Positions 53,380-62,772 of a stretch of 64,000 nt of DNA are shown here, piece after piece. This DNA is from an uncultured Rhizobiaceae group bacterium. Lineage in GTDB: Bacteria; Pseudomonadota; Alphaproteobacteria; Rhizobiales; Rhizobiaceae. Positions within the stretch are counted from its first letter, which is position 1. The number at the start of each line of letters is the position of its first letter. A program made the position numbers and the translations under genes. The stretch covers positions 62,001 through 126,000 of the forward strand of contig CALLUS010000002.1 of assembly GCA_938010435.1 (NCBI GenBank), in the 5' to 3' direction. Below the pieces are notes generated by a model. It did no database searches, was not told the origin of the DNA, and saw only the letters and a list, made by a program, of their open reading frames with translations.

Positions 53380-54912
53380 ATGTTGTCTTTCGTCTCTGCC
53401 CACAGCCCATTATTGGCCATTGTCATCCCGCTTATTTCAGCACCATTATGCATGTTGTTCGGCAACAGAACTGTGGCGTTTACGATTAGCACTCTAGCCG
53501 TTGCGGCATCTTTTGCCTTAAGCATTTATTTGTTGTGGTGGGTGAAAGACGGGACAGTTTTATCTTATCATATTGGTGGTTGGGCCCCTCCGCTGGGTAT
53601 TGAATATCGCGTGGATACCGCCAATGCATTTGTGTTGCTGATCGTTTCAGCCATGGGACTGCTTACCCTGCCCTACGCGCGCACAAGCATCACCGATGAG
53701 ATCGACGAAAACCATCACACGCTGTTTTATGCTTGCTATATGCTGTGTTTTACAGGGCTTATGGGTGTAACGATCACCGGCGATGCATTCAATGTGTTCG
53801 TTTTTTTGGAAATTTCCTCTCTTTCCACTTATGTTCTGGTTGCGCTTGGTGCAAAGAAAGACAAACGAGCCCTTTCAGCCGCCTATGACTACCTTGTATT
53901 GGGAACGATTGGGGCAACATTTTTTGTAATCGGACTTGGCTTTATTTACATGGCCACAGGTACGCTCAATATGGTGGACTTGTCTCAACGTCTGCCAGCA
54001 ATTTCTGACAGCCGCACCGTAAGAGCAGGATTTGCGCTGATTGTTATCGGCATGGGATTGAAAGTCGCGGTTTATCCGCTTCACCGCTGGTTGCCGGGAG
54101 CATACACTTATTCCCCCTCCGCCGTGTCGGTGTTTCTCGCATCAACGGCAACTAAAGTCGCTTTGTATGTGATCATTCGCTTTATGTTTTCGGTCTATTC
54201 TGCTCGTTTTGGTTTTGAAGCCGTTACGTTCCAATATGTGATCTTGCCGCTGGCATTGGTGGCCATGTTCGGCGCATCATTTGTTGCGGTCTATCAAATA
54301 AACCTCAAACGTATGCTGGCTTATTCCAGCGTTTCGCAGATCGGTTATATGCTTTTGGGCCTGTCTCTTTTGAATGTTGAAGGCGTATCCGGCGCTTTCG
54401 TTCACATGTTCAACCACGCAATGACAAAAGGCGCTCTTTTCATGGCAGTTGGTGCGATCGTGTTTCGCACCGGCTCTGCAATGTTGCCGAATATGGCGGG
54501 GCTTGGAAAACAAATGCCTTGGACATCGGCTGCAATTGTCATCGGCGGGTTGAGCTTGATCGGCGTTCCATCAAGCGCAGGATTTGTATCCAAATGGGTA
54601 CTCATGTCTGCGGCGTTTGAACGGGATTGGTGGTTGATCGCCTTTTTGATTGTGGGTTCTTCGCTGATTGCTGTCGTCTATGTTTGGCGGGTTATTGAAG
54701 TGCTTTATCTCCAACAACCAAATAAAGATGTGGTTGTGAAAGAAGCGCCGCTTTCTCTTCTGGTTCCCACTTGGATATTGATCATTACAACGCTCTGGTT
54801 TGGTTTACATGCAGATTTTGCAATCGGCTTTGCAACTACCGCAGCTGAAAACCTGATACAGGGCGGCTTTGGCGGAAAAGAAGTTATCATTCTTGGTGTG
54901 GAGAGTCGATGA
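53380..54912 (+). CDS. mnhD: Proton-translocating antiporter subunit D (MnhD/MrpD), copy 1
   Basis: A 510-residue NuoN/M-like protein with about 14 helices. The TM5 Glu is in NVFVFLEISSLSTYVLVALG and the TM7 Lys in GMGLKVAVYPLHRWLPGAY, the pair needed for proton pumping. The MLAYSSVSQIGYMLLGLS loop is typical. It overlaps the second D-type gene by four bases. Confidence 0.94.
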   Translation: MLSFVSAHSPLLAIVIPLISAPLCMLFGNRTVAFTISTLAVAASFALSIYLLWWVKDGTVLSYHIGGWAPPLGIEYRVDTANAFVLLIVSAMGLLTLPYARTSITDEIDENHHTLFYACYMLCFTGLMGVTITGDAFNVFVFLEISSLSTYVLVALGAKKDKRALSAAYDYLVLGTIGATFFVIGLGFIYMATGTLNMVDLSQRLPAISDSRTVRAGFALIVIGMGLKVAVYPLHRWLPGAYTYSPSAVSVFLASTATKVALYVIIRFMFSVYSARFGFEAVTFQYVILPLALVAMFGASFVAVYQINLKRMLAYSSVSQIGYMLLGLSLLNVEGVSGAFVHMFNHAMTKGALFMAVGAIVFRTGSAMLPNMAGLGKQMPWTSAAIVIGGLSLIGVPSSAGFVSKWVLMSAAFERDWWLIAFLIVGSSLIAVVYVWRVIEVLYLQQPNKDVVVKEAPLSLLVPTWILIITTLWFGLHADFAIGFATTAAENLIQGGFGGKEVIILGVESR

Positions 54913-56426
54913 TGGAACCTACCGTTGCCCTGCTCACCACCATGGCCTTGCCCTTGGCAGCATTTGTTTTGTGCTTGCTTACACCGAACCACCACAACAT
55001 TCGTGACGGTGGAACTTTTATTATTTCAATTTTGTTGCTGGGCTGCGTTCTCAACGTTCTGTCTCATTTCAACGCAGGAACGTCGATTGAATATGAAGCC
55101 CTTGCGTTTCAACCCGGCCTTTCAATTGCTTTTTCTGTTGAGCCTCTCGGGATGGTTTTTGCACTCGTGGCATCAAGCCTTTGGATAGCAACCCATGTTT
55201 ATGGGATCGGCTATATGCGCGGAAACAAAGAACAAAAACATGCGCGATTTTTTGCGTGTTTTGCCTTTGCCATTTTCGCGACGATTGGCATCGCGTTTTC
55301 GGCAAACCTGCTGACACTCTTCTTGTTCTATGAACTGCTGACAATCTCCACCTATCCGCTGGTCGCTCACAAAGAAAATGATGCTGCGAAAAAAGGCGCA
55401 CGGACCTATCTCGGCATTTTGATGGGCACCAGTATTGTGTTCCTGCTCACGGCTGTGGTCTGGAGCTATTCGATTGCCGGAACGTTAGACTTCAAACCAG
55501 GTGGCATGTTGCCAACCACATTGAACCCCATGTTCACAGCGGTGCTGTTGGCACTGTTTGCATTCGGCATTGGCAAAGCGGCTCTCATGCCATTCCACCG
55601 TTGGTTGCCAGCGGCAATGGTTGCCCCGACCCCTGTGAGCGCCTTGCTTCATGCGGTGGCCGTTGTGAAAGCGGGCGTGTTCTCAATGCTGAAAGTTGGG
55701 GTTTATGTTTTCGGCATCGACAATCTGGCTTCAACGGGGGCTTCGCAATGGCTGATGTGGTTGGCTGCATTTTCAATTCTGGCCGCATCTATTATTGCGA
55801 TGGCTCAGGACAATTTAAAACGACGTCTCGCCTATTCCACTATAAGTCAATTGTCCTACATCACTTTCGGCGTTGCTTTGGCTACTTCAATGGGTGCAAT
55901 CGGTGGGGGATTGCATATTGTCACTCACGCATTTGGAAAAATCACATTGTTCATGTGTGCCGGTGCAATTTATGTGGCCACACACAAAACCAATATCAGT
56001 GAGATGCGTGGACTTGGCAAAACGATGCCGTTCACATTCATCGCGTTTGGAATTGGATCACTGTCCATTATTGGCCTCCCTCCATTTGCCGGATCTTGGA
56101 GCAAGTGGATGTTGTTGGTCGCAGCAGCGGACACAGGGCAAATTATCATGATTGGTGTGTTGATGGTGAGTTCCATACTCAACGTTGCCTACCTGATCCC
56201 GATCTTTGCGCGGGGATTTTTCAGCCCGGCAACAGGAACTGGCTCAAAAGCAGTGAATGCGGACATGCCTTGGCGTGAGAAGCTAATGGAAGCACCTTTG
56301 TTGGTTGTTCTGCCGCCCTGCCTGACGGCCATTGGATGTATCGTGTTGTTTTTCTATGCAGATACAATTGTAGATTTCCTCAATCCCATTGCCTTGGCGC
56401 CAAGCCTGGAGACAAACAATGGCTAA
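54909..56426 (+). CDS. Proton-translocating antiporter subunit D-like, copy 2
   Basis: A 505-residue paralogue of the preceding subunit, not a near-identical duplicate. It keeps the TM5 Glu (TLFLFYELLTISTYPLV) and TM7 Lys (GIGKAALMPFHRWLPAAMV), plus RLAYSTISQLSYITFGVA. Both copies therefore look functional as pumping modules. It overlaps the small gene at 56419 by eight bases. Confidence 0.92.
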   Translation: MMEPTVALLTTMALPLAAFVLCLLTPNHHNIRDGGTFIISILLLGCVLNVLSHFNAGTSIEYEALAFQPGLSIAFSVEPLGMVFALVASSLWIATHVYGIGYMRGNKEQKHARFFACFAFAIFATIGIAFSANLLTLFLFYELLTISTYPLVAHKENDAAKKGARTYLGILMGTSIVFLLTAVVWSYSIAGTLDFKPGGMLPTTLNPMFTAVLLALFAFGIGKAALMPFHRWLPAAMVAPTPVSALLHAVAVVKAGVFSMLKVGVYVFGIDNLASTGASQWLMWLAAFSILAASIIAMAQDNLKRRLAYSTISQLSYITFGVALATSMGAIGGGLHIVTHAFGKITLFMCAGAIYVATHKTNISEMRGLGKTMPFTFIAFGIGSLSIIGLPPFAGSWSKWMLLVAAADTGQIIMIGVLMVSSILNVAYLIPIFARGFFSPATGTGSKAVNADMPWREKLMEAPLLVVLPPCLTAIGCIVLFFYADTIVDFLNPIALAPSLETNNG

Positions 56427-56769
56427 AAAGAAAAGCGACAAATCCGAAGGTGTGGATTCAATCATCGTGCGCTCAATGTCTTGGGTCGATGATCGCAGCA
56501 AAGTCGATAAGTTCTTCTGGGGCGTTGTAGCGGTCGGCATTTTGCTGACATTGCTCGATCTATTTTACCACAAACATGTCTACTTCGAGACCGAGAACAT
56601 TTTTGGTTTCTATTCGTTTTATGGTTTTTTTATGTGCGCTGCACTGGTTGTTGCAGCTAGGGCCATGCGTGTTGTTTTGATGCGATCTGAAGACTATTAC
56701 GCACCGCAAGATGTCGAAGCTGAAGATCATCCAGAATTTGATTTAGACAGAAAGCAAGCTGATGTTTGA
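56419..56769 (+). CDS. Small two-helix membrane protein within the antiporter operon
   Basis: A 116-residue protein starting MAKKKSDKSEGVD. Two hydrophobic segments (WGVVAVGILLTLLDLFY at about 36-52, and FYGFFMCAALVVAARAM at about 65-82) are followed by an acidic tail (EAEDHPEFDLDRK). It overlaps both neighbours by eight bases. I do not recognise the family among standard Mrp subunits. Context says it is an accessory or assembly subunit of this complex. Confidence 0.8.
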   Translation: MAKKKSDKSEGVDSIIVRSMSWVDDRSKVDKFFWGVVAVGILLTLLDLFYHKHVYFETENIFGFYSFYGFFMCAALVVAARAMRVVLMRSEDYYAPQDVEAEDHPEFDLDRKQADV

Positions 56770-58465
56770 ATGGTTGCATCCAGCGCTGGTTTATCTCGCC
56801 GGAGCATTTTTGCTACCGTTCGTACCCAATGGCAAAGCGCGCGCATCTCTCATTCTGCTGGTGCCACTCATTGGACTCATACCGCTCCTGACAATGCCCT
56901 ATGGTGAGACACTTCAATTTACACTGTTTGGCGAAACTCTAACAACGTTTCGACTAGACCGACTAAGTTTTGTGTTCTCTTTGATCTTCTCTTTGGCTGC
57001 GTTTCTGTCGCTCCTCTATGCATGGCATGTCCGGGATACTATGCAACAGGTCGCAGCACTTGCTTATGCGGGTTCAGCCATTGGGGCAGCGTTGGCTGGC
57101 GATCTCATTACTTTGTTTGTTTGGTGGGAAGGCACGGCGATTGCTTCCGTCTTCCTCATTTGGGCACGCCGCACAGAAGGTTCCTACAACACTGGAATGC
57201 GCTATTTAATCATACAGATCGCTTCCGGTGTGGTGCTGTTGGCAGGTGCCGCCATCCACTACCGGGAAACCGGTTCATTGGCGTTTGACAAGCTTTCACT
57301 CGAAGGCGTTGGAGCATGGTTCATTCTACTGTCGTTCGGCATTAAATGCGCATTTCCACTGTTACACAACTGGTTGCAGGATTCTTACCCAGCCGCCACG
57401 GTCACTGGCACAGTCATTCTCTCCGCATTCACCACCAAACTTGCCGTTTATGCGTTGGCACGTGGGTTTGCAGGAACAGATTTTCTGATCCCGATCGGGG
57501 CAGCAATGACGCTCTTTCCGATCTTCTATGCAGTGATTGAAAACGATCTCCGGCGCGTACTGACATATTCACTCAACAACCAACTCGGATTTATGGTTGT
57601 GGGTATAGGTGTCGGTTCCGAGCTAGCAATCAACGGCACAGCTGCTCATGCGTTCAGCCATATTCTCTACAAAGCACTTCTCTTTATGAGTGTTGGGGCG
57701 GTGCTGTATCGCACGGGAACCGCCAAAGGCTCTGAACTCGGCGGTCTGTACAAGACAATGCCTTGGACGATGGTGTTCTGCGTGATCGGAGCTGCATCGA
57801 TTTCGGCTTTCCCGTTGTTCTCAGGGTTCATCTCAAAATCGATGATCCTGTCAGCAGCGGCAAAGGACGGTCACTACATCACGTGGTTGATTTTGCTGTT
57901 CGCTTCCGCAGGCGTATTCCATCATTCCGGAATCAAAATTCCATATTTCGCATTCTTTGCTCATGATAGCGGCAAGCGCCCTGCGGAAGCTCCATGGAAC
58001 ATGCTGCTTGCCATGGGCCTTACAGCATTCTTGTGCATCGCAATCGGTGTCTGGCCAAATGCCCTCTATTCAATTTTGCCATTCGACGTGAAATACAATC
58101 CCTACACGTCAACCCATGTGATCACACAATTCCAACTGTTGTTCTTTTCTGCAATTGCATTTGGAACACTCATGAGGACTGGCATTTATCCGCCAGAACT
58201 CAAATCGGTAAATCTAGATACTGACTGGACATATAGAAAGATGCTTCCAGCTGTTCTTGGCTTTGTGATTTTATTTGTCTCAGCGGTTTGGAGTGAACTT
58301 GCGCGCGGCGCGACCAACAGCGCTTTAGCAATCAGAGATACCCTTGCCAAATTCTACGGCCCGGAAGGTCGCGTGGCGCAGGTACAGCCAACGGGCTATA
58401 TGGTTCTTTGGCTGGCCATTCTTTTGGGCGCAGCGCTGTTTGTTAATTTGGTTGGTCTTCCCTAA
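56762..58465 (+). CDS. Proton-translocating antiporter subunit, NuoL/MrpA N-terminal-like
   Basis: A 567-residue polytopic protein, the third pumping-type subunit. The TM5 Glu is in ITLFVWWEGTAIASVFLIWA and the TM7 Lys in SFGIKCAFPLLHNWLQDSY; RRVLTYSLNNQLGFMVVGIG is conserved. It has the length of NuoL/MrpD proteins and lacks the C-terminal MrpA extension, whose equivalent is the separate DUF4040 gene at 51953. It ends the operon. The following 70 bases contain no clear terminator. Confidence 0.9.
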   Translation: MFEWLHPALVYLAGAFLLPFVPNGKARASLILLVPLIGLIPLLTMPYGETLQFTLFGETLTTFRLDRLSFVFSLIFSLAAFLSLLYAWHVRDTMQQVAALAYAGSAIGAALAGDLITLFVWWEGTAIASVFLIWARRTEGSYNTGMRYLIIQIASGVVLLAGAAIHYRETGSLAFDKLSLEGVGAWFILLSFGIKCAFPLLHNWLQDSYPAATVTGTVILSAFTTKLAVYALARGFAGTDFLIPIGAAMTLFPIFYAVIENDLRRVLTYSLNNQLGFMVVGIGVGSELAINGTAAHAFSHILYKALLFMSVGAVLYRTGTAKGSELGGLYKTMPWTMVFCVIGAASISAFPLFSGFISKSMILSAAAKDGHYITWLILLFASAGVFHHSGIKIPYFAFFAHDSGKRPAEAPWNMLLAMGLTAFLCIAIGVWPNALYSILPFDVKYNPYTSTHVITQFQLLFFSAIAFGTLMRTGIYPPELKSVNLDTDWTYRKMLPAVLGFVILFVSAVWSELARGATNSALAIRDTLAKFYGPEGRVAQVQPTGYMVLWLAILLGAALFVNLVGLP

Positions 58466-58537
58466 AGCGTGACATGAAGGCACTTGTGGACCCGATCAAG
58501 CGTCACTACTTCTGAGACTTCAAACAAAGGAGCGACA

Positions 58538-58939
58538 ATGGCTAAGATTGAAAAAAGTGAAGCTCAATGGCGCGAACAACTCTCCTCTGAGCAATATTAT
58601 GTTTTGCGCGAAGAAGGAACCGAACGTTCATTCACCAGCGAATTGAACGATGAGCATCGCAAAGGTTTTTTCAAGTGTGCGGGCTGCGGTAACTCGCTTT
58701 TTGCGGCTGATACAAAGTTCGATTCCCGTACGGGCTGGCCCAGTTTTTATGCGCCCTTGGAAGAAACAGCAGTTACCGAACACACGGACCGGAAATTGTT
58801 TATGAAACGTACGGAAGTACGTTGTGCCGATTGCGATGGACATTTGGGACACGTATTTCCCGACGGACCAGCACCCACAGGACTTAGATATTGTATGAAC
58901 GGTATCGCCATGGAATTTGTACCAAACGAGGATTCATAA
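58538..58939 (+). CDS. msrB: Peptide-methionine (R)-S-oxide reductase
   Basis: Repairs R-methionine sulfoxide in proteins. The start at 58538 follows AGGAG. The 133-residue protein has zinc ligands C47/C50 (KCAGCGN) and C96/C99 (RCADCDGHLGHVF), the RTGWPSFYAP motif and catalytic C119 in GLRYCMNGIAMEF. All are intact. It lies two bases upstream of ptrB. Confidence 0.96.
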   Translation: MAKIEKSEAQWREQLSSEQYYVLREEGTERSFTSELNDEHRKGFFKCAGCGNSLFAADTKFDSRTGWPSFYAPLEETAVTEHTDRKLFMKRTEVRCADCDGHLGHVFPDGPAPTGLRYCMNGIAMEFVPNEDS

Positions 58940-61021
58940 TTGTCATTTGATCTTAAACAACTTTCGACACCGAAAGCTGAAAAACGCAACCAAACTTCAA
59001 CCCACCACGGCATAGAACTTCACGACAATTACGCATGGTTACGCGCTGACAATTGGCAGGACGTGATGCGCGATCCAACACAATTACCTGCAGATATTCG
59101 AACCTACCTTGAAGCGGAGAACGCGTATTACGAAGCTGCAATGGCTGACACGGCAGGTTTGCAAGAAGAGCTTTTCGAAGAAATGAAAGGTCGTGTGAAA
59201 CAGGACGACAGTTCTGTTCCTTCGCCGGATGGGCCCTACGCCTATTCCAGCCGTTTTGAAGAAGAGGCCGAATATCCCCTGTTCACACGTACCGCACGCG
59301 AAGGAACGGACGAAACCATTCTGTTTGATGGGCCAAAAGAAGCCGAAGAGCATGAATACTTTGCTGTCGGTCTTATGTCCCATTCGCCGGATCATTCGAA
59401 AATGGGTTGGGCGGTTGATACAAACGGTTCTGAATATTACCACATGAAAACCCGTGATCTCGCCACTGGCGTGGACGGTGAAGAGATCACTAAGGATGTA
59501 GGCAGTTTAGCATGGTGCGCTGACAGCGAACGTTTCATGTATGCGAAAGTGGATGAAAACCACCGCCCCAGCAAAGTGTTCCTGAAATCACCTGACGGCA
59601 GTGAAGTCCAAATTTTCGAAGAGGAAGACGCACGGTTTTTTGTTGGCGTTGGGGCAACGCTCGACGGCAAGTATATCCAAATTTCCACTGGTCAAAACGA
59701 CGAAGACGAGGTGCGAATTTTACCAGCGTCTGACCCACTCGCCCAACCTGTTTTGATTACACCACGTCGTGCGGGGCATGAATATTCCATAGATACCCAT
59801 GGCGAGACGCTCTACATCACAACTAATTCCAATGATGCGGAGAACTTTCGCATCGTGACTTGCGATCTTTCTGCACCGGGCGAAGATAATTGGAAAGAAC
59901 TCATTCCCCATCGTGCAGACGTTCTGCTGGTGAGTGTTATCGTTCTCAAGCATCATCTCATTCGCCTGGAACGCCACAATGCTTTACCGCGCATCGTAGT
60001 GCGTGGGTTGGAAACGGGTGAAGAACATATTGTTGATTTTGACGAAGAAGCTTATTCGCTTGGCATCCAAACCGGTTATGAATTTGATACCACAACTTTA
60101 CGGTTCACCTATTCTTCACCGTCCACACCGGCACAAGTTTGGGATTATGACCTCGTCACCCGCGAACGCAGTTTGCGCAAAGAACAAGAAATTCCAAGCG
60201 GCCACAACAGCGCAGATTACGTGGTACGTCGCCTGCACGCTCCAACAGATGATGGGGTGTCGGTTCCGCTGACAGTGTTGCACCGCAAAGACATTAAACT
60301 TGATGGCTCCGCACCCTGCTTATTGTACGGCTACGGTTCATACGGAATGGGCATGACGGCAGGATTTGCAACCAACCGTCTTTCCCTCGTTAATCGCGGT
60401 TTTGTTTATGTGACTGCCCATGTTCGCGGCGGCGATGAACTTGGTCGCAACTGGTATGAGCAAACCAAAAAAGCGGGCAAACCCAAGACGTTCAACGACT
60501 TCATTGCAAGCGGAAAATACCTCGCTAAAGAGGGTTTCACCAGCGAAGGCCAGATCGTGGCCATGGGCGGTTCCGCAGGTGGTCTACTCATGGGTGCCGT
60601 TGCCAACATGGCTCCAAACCTGTTTTCCGGCATCATTGCGCAAGTTCCGTTTGTGGATGTTTTGAATACAATGCTGGACGACACTCTTCCGCTCACCCCC
60701 GGTGAGTGGAGCCAATGGGGTAACCCGGTTGAGAACGCGGAAGAATATAAAATAATCGCAGGCTACTCGCCCTACGACAATGTTGTTGCCCAAGACTACC
60801 CACCGATATTCGCGTTGTCGGGATTGACCGACCCACGCGTTCAATATTGGGAACCATCTAAGTGGGTCGCCAAATTGCGCGAAGTTACAGAAGACAAATC
60901 ACCCATACTTTTAAAAACGAATATGGGATCAGGCCACTTTGGCAAAACAGGTCGATTTGCTTATTTGGAAGAAGTTGGCTTGGTCTACGCATTTGCGTTG
61001 AAAGTCGCTGGGAAATATTAA
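58940..61021 (+). CDS. ptrB: Oligopeptidase B (S9A prolyl oligopeptidase family)
   Basis: A 693-residue cytoplasmic serine peptidase cutting after basic residues in short peptides. The N-terminal beta-propeller (about 70-400) is followed by an alpha/beta-hydrolase domain: Ser in AMGGSAGGLLMG, Asp in ALSGLTDPRVQYWEP and His in NMGSGHFGKTGRF. A TTG start directly follows the msrB stop, with ACGAGGA seven bases upstream. It ends at the bidirectional terminator. Confidence 0.95.
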   Translation: MSFDLKQLSTPKAEKRNQTSTHHGIELHDNYAWLRADNWQDVMRDPTQLPADIRTYLEAENAYYEAAMADTAGLQEELFEEMKGRVKQDDSSVPSPDGPYAYSSRFEEEAEYPLFTRTAREGTDETILFDGPKEAEEHEYFAVGLMSHSPDHSKMGWAVDTNGSEYYHMKTRDLATGVDGEEITKDVGSLAWCADSERFMYAKVDENHRPSKVFLKSPDGSEVQIFEEEDARFFVGVGATLDGKYIQISTGQNDEDEVRILPASDPLAQPVLITPRRAGHEYSIDTHGETLYITTNSNDAENFRIVTCDLSAPGEDNWKELIPHRADVLLVSVIVLKHHLIRLERHNALPRIVVRGLETGEEHIVDFDEEAYSLGIQTGYEFDTTTLRFTYSSPSTPAQVWDYDLVTRERSLRKEQEIPSGHNSADYVVRRLHAPTDDGVSVPLTVLHRKDIKLDGSAPCLLYGYGSYGMGMTAGFATNRLSLVNRGFVYVTAHVRGGDELGRNWYEQTKKAGKPKTFNDFIASGKYLAKEGFTSEGQIVAMGGSAGGLLMGAVANMAPNLFSGIIAQVPFVDVLNTMLDDTLPLTPGEWSQWGNPVENAEEYKIIAGYSPYDNVVAQDYPPIFALSGLTDPRVQYWEPSKWVAKLREVTEDKSPILLKTNMGSGHFGKTGRFAYLEEVGLVYAFALKVAGKY

Positions 61022-61040
61022 TTTTAATTTCACAAGAAAC

Positions 61041-61072
61041 AAAAAAGCCCCGATTTAAGTCGGGGCTTTTTC
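61041..61072. terminator. Bidirectional intrinsic terminator between ptrB and sodB
   Basis: AGCCCCGA (61046-61053) pairs with TCGGGGCT (61060-61067) around a six-base loop, flanked by A6 on the left and T5 on the right. It serves ptrB on the plus strand and sodB on the minus strand. Confidence 0.9.
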
Positions 61073-61089
61073 AATTTATATCGTCGAAT

Positions 61090-61692
61090 TTATTTGTTTG
61101 CGGCACCGTAGAGTTCGGCCACATATTCCCAATTGATCATATTATCGACAAAAGCTTCCAAATATTTCGGACGCGCATTGCGGTAGTCGATATAGTAAGA
61201 ATGCTCCCAAACATCGCAGCCCAAAATCGGGGACGCGCCATGAACCAACGGGTTTTCGCCGTTTGGTGTTTTGGAAATTTCGAGCTTACCGTCCTTGACG
61301 TTTACCCAGCACCAGCCTGAACCGAACTGAGTTGCGCCCGCAGCCATAAAATCAGCTTTGAACTTGTCATATCCGCCGAGGTCAGAATCAATGGCTTTCA
61401 TCAATTCACCTGGGATGGATTTACCGCCACCGTTTGGAGCCATCCATTTCCAGAAATGAACGTGGTTGTAATGTTGGGCCGCATTGTTGAACAACCCGGC
61501 ATTTGTACCGTGACTTGCCACAACGATTTCTTCCAGCGTTTTACCGGACATGCCAGCTTCTTCAGCCAGTTTGTTGCCGTTGTCGACATAAGCCTTGTGG
61601 TGCTTGTCGTGATGGAATTCCAAAGTCTCTGCGGACATGTACGGATCAAGCGCATCGTATGCATAAGGGAGATCGGGGAGTTCAAAAGCCAT
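61090..61692 (-). CDS. sodB: Superoxide dismutase, Fe/Mn type
   Basis: Removes superoxide in the cytoplasm. The 200-residue protein starts at ATG 61692, preceded by AAGGAG. Metal ligands fit H27 (LEFHHDKHHKAYV), the His in NNAAQHYNHVHFW, and Asp/His in CDVWEHSYYIDYRN. GGGKSIPGEL and FGSGWCWV are typical. The Fe form is likely from the family resemblance. The upstream gap of about 109 bases to the aminotransferase gene should hold its promoter. Confidence 0.95.
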   Translation of the reverse strand: MAFELPDLPYAYDALDPYMSAETLEFHHDKHHKAYVDNGNKLAEEAGMSGKTLEEIVVASHGTNAGLFNNAAQHYNHVHFWKWMAPNGGGKSIPGELMKAIDSDLGGYDKFKADFMAAGATQFGSGWCWVNVKDGKLEISKTPNGENPLVHGASPILGCDVWEHSYYIDYRNARPKYLEAFVDNMINWEYVAELYGAANK

Positions 61693-61801
61693 TGCTGGTC
61701 TCCTTAGTGGGGTGTGTTGTGTCACTGACAGACAGCGAACTATTTTTTCTAACTCTTTGTATCAGCGCTGGTTCCATTTGTACAAAGGGTAAATGTCGCG
61801 G

Positions 61802-62665
61802 TTATGAAGAAACTCCATGAGCGAAATTCCAATAGAGTTCACGCGCCTTTGCAGCAATCGGTCCAGGCTGCAAATCGCGGTCTTCAAACTGGATAATCGG
61901 AGTGACTTTTGAAAAGTTTCCGGTGGCGAAAATTTCATCGGCAGAGGCAAAGTCTTCCGTTTTGAGTGTGGCTTCTTGAACATCATGGCCTGCTTCGCGC
62001 AGCAATGAGATCACTCTCGATCTGGTGATGCCCGATAAAAACGTACCGTTTGCAGCAGGTGTATAAACGACATCATCTTTGACCATAAAAATATTCGCAG
62101 TTGCCAGTTCGGCAACATTACCAAGAAAATCCAGCAAGACCGCATTTCCAAATCCACGACCTGCAGCTTCCGTTAATGCACGTGCATTGTTGGGATAAAG
62201 ACACCCGGCTTTTGCATCCAGTGGCATACATTCTTGTGTTGGCCGACGAAACGGTGAAACTGTCACCCCAAAGCCAGTGGGTGCAGGCATTGGTGTCACG
62301 TAAATACTCAGAACAAACTTAGTTGATTCGGGCAGTGGTGCGACGGCTTGCGCGTTTCCGTGTTCAGCGAAATACATAGGGCGGATATAAAGCGCAGCAT
62401 CCTCTGCAAACTTGGCAACCCCCTCAAGACACAGAGCCTCAATCTCCTCAGGTGTCTTTGTGGGTTGAAGACCCAGCGCCAATGCAGACTTATTGACACG
62501 GGCGCAGTGCAAATCCAGATCCGGCGTCACACCTTCAAATGCGCGCGCTCCATCAAAAACGTTAGACCCCAGCCAAAAACCGTGCTCACGCGCGCCAACG
62601 ATGGGCACGTTTCCTTCGTGCCATTCGTCATTAATATACGTCCAGGTTTCACTAAACTCTGTCAT
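61802..62665 (-). CDS. Class IV branched-chain amino acid aminotransferase
   Basis: Transfers amino groups to branched-chain 2-keto acids using PLP. The 287-residue protein has the PLP-binding K152 in LDAKAGCLYPNNARAL, a conserved Arg in LYIRPMYFAEHG, and the phosphate-binding EL-TANIF and SGITR motifs. The insertion of CLYP after the Lys differs from the classical IlvE spacing, so a D-amino-acid-transaminase-like specificity cannot be excluded. It is divergent from the haloacid dehalogenase gene. Confidence 0.88.
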   Translation of the reverse strand: MTEFSETWTYINDEWHEGNVPIVGAREHGFWLGSNVFDGARAFEGVTPDLDLHCARVNKSALALGLQPTKTPEEIEALCLEGVAKFAEDAALYIRPMYFAEHGNAQAVAPLPESTKFVLSIYVTPMPAPTGFGVTVSPFRRPTQECMPLDAKAGCLYPNNARALTEAAGRGFGNAVLLDFLGNVAELATANIFMVKDDVVYTPAANGTFLSGITRSRVISLLREAGHDVQEATLKTEDFASADEIFATGNFSKVTPIIQFEDRDLQPGPIAAKARELYWNFAHGVSS

Positions 62666-62772
62666 TGCTAGGTCCGTTCAAAATACGATCTCAAATCACA
62701 TTCACCCGAACTTTCTCTTGACGCAATCATATTCCTGCGGTGCACTCATTTTTCTCAATCAAGGAGCCTGTC

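Noticed and set aside
58466-58537. Possible terminator after the antiporter operon
   Set aside because: Repeated GCGTGAC/GCGTCAC words do not form a proper stem with a T-tail.
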